From NCBI GenBank assembly GCA_946482565.1, contig CAMLSB010000132.1:1-5266 (forward strand): a stretch of DNA of 5,266 bases. The letters are read 5' to 3'. The notes under the pieces are model-generated. The model was given only the letters and a program-made list of their open reading frames with translations. It searched no databases and was not told the DNA's origin. This DNA comes from an uncultured Lysobacteraceae bacterium. Its GTDB lineage: Bacteria > Pseudomonadota > Gammaproteobacteria > Xanthomonadales > Xanthomonadaceae. Position numbers and translations under genes: made by a program. Below are positions 1 through 5,266 of this stretch, in pieces (the stretch's first letter is position 1; each line of letters opens with the position of its first letter).

Positions 1-15
1 ACGTATCCTTGCGCG

Positions 16-2613
16 ATGGCCGCGCCGCAATTCCCCATCTCGCCCCTGTTGCCGGAGATCCGCGCGTCGCTCGCGGCGCACCCGCGGCTGGTGCTCGAGG
101 CGCCGCCGGGTGCGGGCAAGACGACGCAGGTGCCGCTGGCGTTGCTGGACGCGCCGTGGCTGGCCGGGCGCCGGATCGTGATGCTGGAGCCACGCCGCGT
201 CGCCGCTCGCGCCGCGGCCGGGTTCATGGCGAAGCAGCTCGGCGAGGCGCCTGGCGGGACGGTCGGCTATCGCATCCGTTTCGAGAACCGCGTGTCGGCC
301 CGTACTCGCATCGAGGTCGTCACCGAGGGCATCCTCACCCGGATGCTGCAAGACGATCCGACCCTGGGTGAAGGCCGCGCGGATGGTGTCGGCGCGCTGC
401 TGTTCGACGAATTCCACGAGCGCCATCTCGCCGCCGACCTCGGCCTGGCGCTGGCGCTCGACGTGCAGGCATCGCTGCGCGCCGACTTGCGCATCGTGCT
501 GATGTCGGCGACGCTCGATGGCGAACGCCTCGCGCGCTTCCTCGATGCGCCACGGCTGTCGAGCGCGGGCCGCAGCTTCCCCGTCGACGTGGCGCATTTC
601 CCGGCGCGCCGCGACGAGGCGCCGGAGCCGCAGGCGAAGCGCGCGATCGCGCACGCGTTGCAGTCGCATCCGGGCGACGTGCTGGTGTTCCTGCCCGGGC
701 AGCGCGAGATCGCGCGGGTGCAGGCCGCGCTCGGTGCCGACGGCGACATGGTCGCGCAGGCCGATGTCCTTGCGCTGCACGGCGAGTTGCCGGTGGAGCA
801 GCAATCGCGCGTGCTGCAGCCGTCGCCGGACGGCCGCCGCCGCATCGTGCTCGCCACCAACGTCGCCGAATCCAGCGTGACGCTGCCGGGCGTGCGCGTC
901 GTCGTGGACAGCGGCCTCGCGCGCGAGCCGCGCTTCGATCCGAACTCGGGTTTCTCGCGGCTGGAAACGGTCGCGATCGCGCAGGCGTCCGCGGACCAGC
1001 GGGCCGGCCGCGCCGGTCGCGTCGCGGATGGCTGGGCGTACCGGCTGTGGCCGCAGTCGCAGCGGCTCGAACCGCAGCGTCGCCCGGAAATGCTGCAGGC
1101 CGACCTTGCCGGACTGGCGCTCGAACTCGCGGCCTGGGGCAGCGACGGCCTCCGTTTCGTCGATCCGCCGCCGACCGGCTCGCTTGCGTCCGCGCGCGAC
1201 CTGTTGCGCCGGCTCGGCGCACTCGATGGTGGCGACGGCGGCACGCGCGCAGTCGATGGCGCCGGCGGCGCCGGCGGCGTCGGCCGCATCACGCCGCTCG
1301 GCCAGCGCATGCTCGCGCTCGGCACGCATCCGCGCATCGCCGCGATGCTGCTGGTGCCGCGCGAAGCGCGCGAACGCGCGCTGGCCTGCGACCTCGCCGC
1401 GCTGCTGGAAGCGCGCGACCCCCTGCTCGCGAAAGGCCTGCCCGGCCGCGGCGGTGGCCGCTCCGATGCGCTCGCCGAGCGCTGGCGCGCACTCGCCGCG
1501 TTCCGCGACGGGAGGATGGGCACCGATGCCTCCCGTTCCGCGCTCGCCGCCATCGACGCCGCGGCGAAGCAGTGGCGACGCCGCACCGGCACGGACGCCA
1601 CGCCGCCGCGCGAAGCGCCCGCGCACCTGCTCGGCGACGTGCTGCTGCACGCATTCCCGGATCGCATCGGCTTCCGCCACGCCGCAGACGCGAAGCGTTA
1701 CCAGCTCGCCAACGGCCGCATGGCCCGCCTCTTCGACGACAGCGCGCTGCACGGCGAACCGTGGATCGTCGCCAGCGAGCTGCGCCACGATGCGCGCGAT
1801 TCGCTGGTGCTGCGCGGCGCGCCGCTGGACGAGGCGCGGCTGCAGCGCGATTTCCCGCAACGCTTCAGCGAGGCCGACCACGTGCGCTGGGATCCGGCGA
1901 AGCGCGCCCTGGTCGCGCAACGCGAGCGGCGCTACGATCGCATCGTGCTCGATGCGCGCCCGGCCGGTCGCGTCGATCCGGCGCAGGCTGCGCGCGCGCT
2001 CACCGACGCCGTGCGCGAGCTCGGACTCGACGCATTGCCCTGGGGCGAGGCCGCGCGGCAGTGGCAGGCACGCGTGCAGGCCGTGCGCGCCTGGATGCCG
2101 GAACTCGCCGCGCAGCTGCCCGGGCTTTCCGACGACGCATTGCTCGCCACGCTCGACGACTGGCTGCTGCCCGCGTTCGCCGGCAAGACGCGCCTCGACG
2201 CGCTGTCCGAAGCCGAACTGGCGGACGCTTTGCGCCATCGCGTCGACTGGGCCCTGCGCGCGCGCATCGATGCGCTCGCGCCGACGCGCATCGTCGTGCC
2301 TTCCGGCCTGGAGCGCGGGATCGCCTACGGGCTGGACGCCGACGGCGCGCCGCAAGCGCCGGTGCTCGCGGTGAAGCTGCAGGAATTGTTCGGCCTGGCC
2401 GACACGCCGCGCATTGCCGATGGCCGCGTCCCGCTCACCCTGCACCTGCTGTCGCCCGCAGGTCGCCCGCTGCAGGTGACGCAGGACCTGCGCGGATTCT
2501 GGGACCGCACCTGGCCGGAAGTGCGCAAGGAGATGAAAGGCCGCTACCCGAAACATCCCTGGCCCGAGGATCCCTGGAGTGCCAGGCCCACGCATCGCGC
2601 GAAGCCCCGCTGA
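16..2613 (+). CDS. hrpB: ATP-dependent RNA helicase HrpB (DExH-box)
   Basis: The 865-residue product is a cytoplasmic DEAH/RHA-type superfamily 2 helicase expected to use NTP hydrolysis to remodel RNA. Visible motifs, in order: Walker A PPGAGKTTQ with K35 and T36; EPRRVAAR (59-66, motif Ia); DEFH (131-134, motif II); SAT (164-166, motif III); TNVAESSVTL (281-290, motif V); and QRAGRAGR (328-335, motif VI). A helical/ratchet-like region follows, then the HrpB-specific C-terminus ending in RKEMKGRYPKHPWPEDP (837-853), which closely matches my recollection of E. coli HrpB (about 809 residues). The protein is longer partly because of a glycine-rich insertion near 405-424. The ATG at 16 gives the usual short lead before the ATPase core, but only 15 bases precede it and no Shine-Dalgarno is evident there. 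E. coli hrpB has no firm physiological role; a Xanthomonas citri homologue has been linked to motility and biofilm. It is unrelated to the type III secretion hrpB gene. Confidence 0.97.
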   Translation: MAAPQFPISPLLPEIRASLAAHPRLVLEAPPGAGKTTQVPLALLDAPWLAGRRIVMLEPRRVAARAAAGFMAKQLGEAPGGTVGYRIRFENRVSARTRIEVVTEGILTRMLQDDPTLGEGRADGVGALLFDEFHERHLAADLGLALALDVQASLRADLRIVLMSATLDGERLARFLDAPRLSSAGRSFPVDVAHFPARRDEAPEPQAKRAIAHALQSHPGDVLVFLPGQREIARVQAALGADGDMVAQADVLALHGELPVEQQSRVLQPSPDGRRRIVLATNVAESSVTLPGVRVVVDSGLAREPRFDPNSGFSRLETVAIAQASADQRAGRAGRVADGWAYRLWPQSQRLEPQRRPEMLQADLAGLALELAAWGSDGLRFVDPPPTGSLASARDLLRRLGALDGGDGGTRAVDGAGGAGGVGRITPLGQRMLALGTHPRIAAMLLVPREARERALACDLAALLEARDPLLAKGLPGRGGGRSDALAERWRALAAFRDGRMGTDASRSALAAIDAAAKQWRRRTGTDATPPREAPAHLLGDVLLHAFPDRIGFRHAADAKRYQLANGRMARLFDDSALHGEPWIVASELRHDARDSLVLRGAPLDEARLQRDFPQRFSEADHVRWDPAKRALVAQRERRYDRIVLDARPAGRVDPAQAARALTDAVRELGLDALPWGEAARQWQARVQAVRAWMPELAAQLPGLSDDALLATLDDWLLPAFAGKTRLDALSEAELADALRHRVDWALRARIDALAPTRIVVPSGLERGIAYGLDADGAPQAPVLAVKLQELFGLADTPRIADGRVPLTLHLLSPAGRPLQVTQDLRGFWDRTWPEVRKEMKGRYPKHPWPEDPWSARPTHRAKPR
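1261..1287 (+). repeat. 9-bp tandem repeat inside hrpB
   Basis: Two identical copies of GCCGGCGGC (1261-1269 and 1270-1278) are followed by a diverged third unit (1279-1287, GTCGGCCGC). They encode Ala-Gly-Gly, Ala-Gly-Gly, Val-Gly-Arg at residues 416-424 of HrpB. The reading frame is kept. The repeat sits in a glycine-rich stretch (405-424) between LGALDG and ITPLGQRM, where E. coli HrpB, as I recall it, runs almost directly from one to the other. It probably arose by slippage and forms a flexible surface loop. Confidence 0.75.
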
Positions 2614-2701
2614 TCGCTGAACGGCGCCGCGGGCCTACACGCGCACGCAACGCGGCGATGCAGAGACTGGCGGCATTCACCACCAACCCGGGGCCATCGT
2701 C

Positions 2702-3049
2702 ATGAACCAGTTCGCCAATCTGCCCGAACGGGCCCTGCACGTTGCCGGCCAGGTCGGCGACGGCATCCGCAATGCCGTGCCGCGCAAGGCGCTCCAGTGG
2801 GTCGAAACCGGCGCCGCGCTCACCGCGCTGAAAACCGGCGGCCGCGTCGCCACCCGCTTGGTCAAGCGCAACCCGGCGATCGCCGTGGCGGCGGTCGCCG
2901 GCGCGGGACTGCTGTGGCTGGTGGCGCGCCGCCGCGCGAAGCGCAACGAGGACTCCGGCGGCAGCGATGGCGGGAAGGCGCCGCGCCGCGTGGAAGCACG
3001 CCGCGTCGAGGCGCGGCGTGCCCCGCGCAAGCGCGCCTCCGCGTCCTGA
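2702..3049 (+). CDS. Small predicted single-pass membrane protein with basic tail, unknown function
   Basis: I do not recognise this 115-residue protein. Residues 1-56 are polar and probably helical. One hydrophobic stretch, AIAVAAVAGAGLLWLVA (59-75), follows the basic residues of RLVKRNP (52-58) and is followed at once by RRRAKR (76-81), so it could be a single membrane span. A low-complexity linker (NEDSGGSDGGK) and an extremely basic tail (95-111) close the protein. The RNP-hydrophobic-RRR pattern loosely recalls the C-terminal anchor of small ribosome-associated membrane proteins of the YqjD/ElaB (DUF883) type, but this is resemblance only. There is no signal peptide and no enzyme motif. 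The ATG has a weak GGGG (2690-2693) upstream. It lies 88 bases after hrpB on the same strand and could be co-transcribed. Coding is supported by GC-rich third positions, the coherent hydrophobic segment, and the lack of a better frame in this interval. Confidence 0.72.
   Translation: MNQFANLPERALHVAGQVGDGIRNAVPRKALQWVETGAALTALKTGGRVATRLVKRNPAIAVAAVAGAGLLWLVARRRAKRNEDSGGSDGGKAPRRVEARRVEARRAPRKRASAS
2984..3028 (+). repeat. 15-bp imperfect tandem repeat encoding RRVEA-RRVEA-RRAPR
   Basis: Three 15-base units (2984-2998, 2999-3013, 3014-3028) encode RRVEA, RRVEA and the diverged RRAPR at residues 95-109 of the small membrane protein. The first two units are identical in protein but differ at synonymous positions in DNA (for example GTG/GTC and GAA/GAG). 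This suggests an older duplication retained for its protein sequence rather than a recent slip. Confidence 0.7.
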
Positions 3050-3056
3050 ACGCCTG

Positions 3057-3078
3057 GCGCCGGTCGCCCTTCCGGCGC
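3057..3078. terminator. GC-rich hairpin between convergent genes, possible bidirectional terminator
   Basis: GCGCCGG (3057-3063) pairs perfectly with CCGGCGC (3072-3078) around an 8-base loop. It lies in the 34-base gap between the + strand stop (3047-3049) and the minus-strand stop (3084-3086), where both transcripts must end. Neither side has a T-run, so it is not a canonical intrinsic terminator. Its position is the main argument. Confidence 0.4.
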
Positions 3079-3083
3079 TCGTC

Positions 3084-4235
3084 CTAGGCGAGCGGGACCG
3101 TACCCGGCGCCGGGAGCTCGCCGTCGCCCGCGGCGGCGGGCAGTTCGATCACGAAGCGCGCCCCCCCGCCCTCGCGGTCCTCGTACCAGAGGTTGCCGTC
3201 GTACTCGGAGAGGATGTGCTTGGCCAGCGACAGGCCGAGCCCGCTCGACAAGCCGTCGGTGGGATCGGTGTCGCTCAGGCGGGTGAATGGCTTGAACAGC
3301 TGTGACTGGCGCGCAGGCGGAACGCCGGGGCCGCGGTCTTCCACCAGCAGCTGCCAGAAACCCGGCGCGCTGTTGCGGATCGACAATTCGATCGTGCTGC
3401 CCGGCGCGTACTTCATCGCATTGCTGACCAGGTTTTCGGCGACCTGCCGCAGCACCAGCCCGTCGATCGCGACATGGCTGCGCACCGCCGGCGTGCTGAT
3501 CTGCATGCGCAGGCCACGGTTCTCCAGCAGCAGTTCATAGCGCTGCACCAGCCAGTCGAGCACTTCGTTGAGCGTGGTCGACGCCGGATCCGGCTTCGGC
3601 TGGTCGCTGCGACGCGCCTGCGTCTCGAGGTAGCGGCGGATGTAACCGAGCGCGTCGCCCGCGCTCTCGTGGATCATCTGCAGGTAGCGCGGGATGCGCT
3701 CGGGCTTGCAGCCGCCGGTGCTCAGCACTTCGCTCGCGAACAGCACGCCGCTCAGCGGATTCTTCAGGTCGTGCGCGACCAGGTTCACCAGCTCCTGGCG
3801 CTGGCGCGCAACGCGTTCCAGCCGGTCGCGGGTGAGCTTGAGGCCGACGTGCGCGGTGACGCGCGCGAGCAGCTCTTCCGGGATGAAGGGCTTGGTGACG
3901 TAATCGACGGCGCCGGCGTCGAACGCGCGCAGCAGCATCTCGCGGTCCTGCGCGGCGGTCAGGAAGATCGCCGGCAGCATGCCGAGCGCGGGGTTTTCCT
4001 GCATCCGCAGCAACAGGTCGAAACCGTCCATGCCCGGCATCATCATGTCGAGCAGCAACAGGTCGGGCACGACTTCGGCCGCCATCGCCAGCGCTTCCTC
4101 GCCGTTGTTGGCGGTGCGTACTTCGTAGCCGTGGCGGCTCAGCAGCGCGCTGACGGCACGCAGGTTCGCCGGCTGGTCGTCGACGACGAGGATCGAACCG
4201 GAAAGCAGGTTGCCGGAGTTCGCCGAAGTGGCCAT
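3084..4235 (-). CDS. Soluble receiver-domain/histidine-kinase hybrid signalling protein
   Basis: This 383-residue two-component protein has a receiver domain first and a kinase second. The receiver (about 14-132) has acidic D19/D20, phospho-acceptor D63 in LLLLDMMMPGMDGFD, T93 and K115 (TKP). A short helical linker leads to a HisKA domain with H155 in VAHDLKNP. The ATP-binding domain follows: N-box AENLVSNAMKYAPG (266-279, N268/N272), G1 VEDRGPGVPP (298-307), F-box LFKPF (313-317) and G2 SSGLGLSLAKH (330-340). All residues needed for phosphotransfer and ATP binding appear present. There is no membrane span, signal peptide, PAS/GAF sensor or DNA-binding domain, so it should be cytosolic, with the kinase probably controlled by phosphorylation of its own receiver. 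The ATG at 4235 is preferred over an in-frame TTG at 4295 because GAGAG lies four bases upstream of it and the extra 20 residues look unstructured. No dedicated partner is adjacent, so its target is unknown. Confidence 0.93.
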   Translation of the reverse strand: MATSANSGNLLSGSILVVDDQPANLRAVSALLSRHGYEVRTANNGEEALAMAAEVVPDLLLLDMMMPGMDGFDLLLRMQENPALGMLPAIFLTAAQDREMLLRAFDAGAVDYVTKPFIPEELLARVTAHVGLKLTRDRLERVARQRQELVNLVAHDLKNPLSGVLFASEVLSTGGCKPERIPRYLQMIHESAGDALGYIRRYLETQARRSDQPKPDPASTTLNEVLDWLVQRYELLLENRGLRMQISTPAVRSHVAIDGLVLRQVAENLVSNAMKYAPGSTIELSIRNSAPGFWQLLVEDRGPGVPPARQSQLFKPFTRLSDTDPTDGLSSGLGLSLAKHILSEYDGNLWYEDREGGGARFVIELPAAAGDGELPAPGTVPLA

Positions 4236-4239
4236 ATCG

Positions 4240-4244
4240 CTCTC
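4240..4244 (-). promoter_or_regulatory. Ribosome binding site supporting the ATG start of the receiver/kinase gene
   Basis: On the minus strand GAGAG ends four bases before the ATG at 4235-4233 (read as GAGAG-CGAT-ATG). The spacing is slightly short, but this is the only purine-rich match near either candidate start. The upstream TTG at 4295 is preceded by TTTCTGCTAACG, with no Shine-Dalgarno. Confidence 0.5.
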
Positions 4245-4333
4245 GTCTGGGGCGGGGCCGGCGCCGTCCCCATGCCAGGCGCGACCTTCACTCAACGTTA
4301 GCAGAAACCGCCGCCAGCAACCGTGCGCAGGCC

Positions 4334-4353
4334 CGCAATGGCATGCCGTGGCG
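4334..4353. other. Imperfect dyad centred on GGCATGCC, upstream of the receiver/kinase gene
   Basis: The sequence around the perfect 8-bp palindrome GGCATGCC (4340-4347) keeps symmetry outward to 4334-4353, with two of the ten position pairs imperfect (4339/4348 and 4337/4350). It lies 16 bases past the rluE stop and about 100 bases before the kinase start. It could be an operator, a weak rluE transcript-end hairpin, or chance. The rest of the 133-base gap (4236-4368) shows no convincing -35/-10 pair. Confidence 0.25.
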
Positions 4354-4368
4354 ATTCAGGTTCGTGAT

Positions 4369-4938
4369 TCAGTTTCGCGGCGCGGCCGTCGCGCGCTCGC
4401 TCCATTCGCCCGGCATCAATCCGTCGAGCGCCTGGCCGCCCACGGCGATGCGAACCAGTCGCAATGTCGGCAGGCCGACGGCCGCGGTCATGCGCCGCAC
4501 CTGCCGGTTGCGGCCTTCGCGGATGGAAAGCTCGAGCCACGCATCGGGCACGGACTTGCGGAAGCGCACGGGCGGGTCGCGGGGCCAGGGCACCGGCGAG
4601 CCGGGCGATCCGGCATCGAGCAGGCGCGCGCGGCCGGGCAGGGTGGCGCCATCATTCAGCAGGACGCCCTCGCGCAGCGACTGCAACTGCGCTTCGCCCG
4701 GCGTGCCTTCCACCTGCACCAGGTAGGTCTTCCACTGCTTGTGGCGCGGATCGGTCAGCCGGTGCGCAAGCGCGCCGTCGTCGGTCAGCAGCAGCAGGCC
4801 TTCGGAATCGAAATCGAGCCGCCCCGCCGGGTATACGCCGGACGGCAACCCGAACCCGGCAAGCGTTCGCCGCGGCGGGTTGCTGCGGTCGGTGAACTGG
4901 CACAGCACCCCGTAGGGCTTGTTGAACGCGATCAGCAC
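4369..4938 (-). CDS. rluE: 23S rRNA pseudouridine synthase, RluE type
   Basis: This 189-residue enzyme of the RsuA/RluB/E/F family converts a specific uridine to pseudouridine; in E. coli RluE acts on U2457 of 23S rRNA. Visible signatures: FNKPYGVLCQFTD (5-17); the catalytic motif GRLDFDSEGLLLLTDDGAL (39-57) with nucleophile D42; KTYLVQVEG (70-78); LNDGATLPG (94-102); WPRDPPVRFRKSVPDAWLEL (118-137); and EGRNRQVRRMTAAVGLPTLRLVR (141-163). The WPR-PP-R-RKS-P block and the GEW near the C-terminus (177-179) match my recollection of E. coli RluE rather than RluB or RluF. There is no N-terminal S4 domain, which is normal for RluE. The start is GTG at 4938, with GGAG (4950-4947) eight bases upstream. 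It begins slightly closer to NKPYG than the E. coli protein does. It lies 56 bases after the icd stop on the same strand and may be read through from it. Confidence 0.95.
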   Translation of the reverse strand: MLIAFNKPYGVLCQFTDRSNPPRRTLAGFGLPSGVYPAGRLDFDSEGLLLLTDDGALAHRLTDPRHKQWKTYLVQVEGTPGEAQLQSLREGVLLNDGATLPGRARLLDAGSPGSPVPWPRDPPVRFRKSVPDAWLELSIREGRNRQVRRMTAAVGLPTLRLVRIAVGGQALDGLMPGEWSERATAAPRN

Positions 4939-4946
4939 GGTCGGCG

Positions 4947-4950
4947 CTCC
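4947..4950 (-). promoter_or_regulatory. Ribosome binding site of rluE, supporting a GTG start
   Basis: GGAG on the minus strand (within GGCGGAG) is eight bases from the GTG at 4938-4936. That is near-ideal spacing and supports the non-ATG start. The first downstream in-frame ATG would cut off the NKPYG motif and the catalytic region, so an internal start is excluded. Confidence 0.6.
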
Positions 4951-4961
4951 GCCGGGGGCAC

Positions 4962-4981
4962 CGCGCGGCGCCGGCCGCGCG
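4962..4981 (-). terminator. Strong GC hairpin after the isocitrate dehydrogenase gene, possible attenuator or terminator
   Basis: CGCGCGGC (4962-4969) and GCCGCGCG (4974-4981) form a perfect 8-bp stem with a 4-base loop. It starts 13 bases past the icd stop codon and ends 11 bases before the rluE Shine-Dalgarno. No U-tract follows in the transcript direction, so complete intrinsic termination is doubtful. It could stabilise the icd mRNA 3' end or reduce read-through into rluE. Confidence 0.4.
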
Positions 4982-4994
4982 ATGCCGGCGGCAC

Positions 4995-5266
<272 letters not shown>

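Noticed and set aside
267..1667. 466-codon open frame on the minus strand opposite hrpB
   Set aside because: It lies wholly inside hrpB, is rich in Arg/Ser/Ala/Pro with no recognisable domain, and is expected from high-GC codon bias on the opposite strand.
2625..2657. Possible hairpin after hrpB (CGCCGCG at 2625-2631 with CGCGGCG at 2651-2657)
   Set aside because: The 19-base loop and missing T-run make it weak, and complementary 7-mers of only G and C are common by chance in this DNA.
1047..2705. 552-codon overlapping + strand frame in hrpB
   Set aside because: The product is Arg/Ala low complexity with no motifs, while the hrpB frame has full helicase signatures over the same span.
3474..4301. 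275-codon + strand open frame antisense to the receiver/kinase gene
   Set aside because: The opposite frame has intact receiver and kinase motifs. This one is Gln/Val/Arg/His-rich, without domains, and typical of an antisense shadow.
4282..4320. Candidate sigma-70 promoter for the kinase gene (TTGCTG ... TAACGT on the minus strand)
   Set aside because: The spacer is only about 14 bases and the -10 matches consensus at three of six positions, which is not enough to call.

Overview
The window is very GC-rich (by eye near 70 %), with codon third positions strongly biased to G or C. It reads as ordinary chromosomal DNA of a gammaproteobacterium. The gene set (HrpB helicase, RluE-type pseudouridine synthase, monomeric-type isocitrate dehydrogenase) and the protein wording best suit Xanthomonadaceae/Lysobacteraceae such as Lysobacter, Luteimonas or Stenotrophomonas. 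That placement is inferred from family recall; no search was run. No phage, transposon, CRISPR, tRNA or rRNA signals are seen.

Layout. The left half is on the + strand: a complete hrpB (16-2613), then an 88-base gap, then a 115-residue protein of unknown function with one predicted membrane segment and a very basic tail (2702-3049). This gene meets a minus-strand block tail to tail. A GC-rich hairpin lies in the 34-base gap between the two stop codons. The minus-strand block, in its direction of transcription, is: the last 89 codons of a monomeric-type NADP-dependent isocitrate dehydrogenase (cut by the window's right edge), a 56-base gap with a strong hairpin, rluE (4938-4369), a 133-base gap, and a soluble response-regulator/histidine-kinase protein (4235-3084).

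Function. The genes do not form one obvious pathway. hrpB and rluE both concern RNA (a DExH helicase and a 23S rRNA modifier), the icd product acts in the TCA cycle, and the kinase is a signalling protein with no adjacent partner regulator. The 133-base gap before the kinase suggests its own promoter, although no convincing -35/-10 pair was found. The most interesting points are the kinase's receiver-first architecture without membrane segments, the unrecognised small membrane protein with a repeated basic tail, and a glycine-rich insertion in HrpB built on a 9-bp tandem repeat. I found no evidence of a new multi-gene system. The many long open frames opposite or overlapping the real genes are what high GC content produces.
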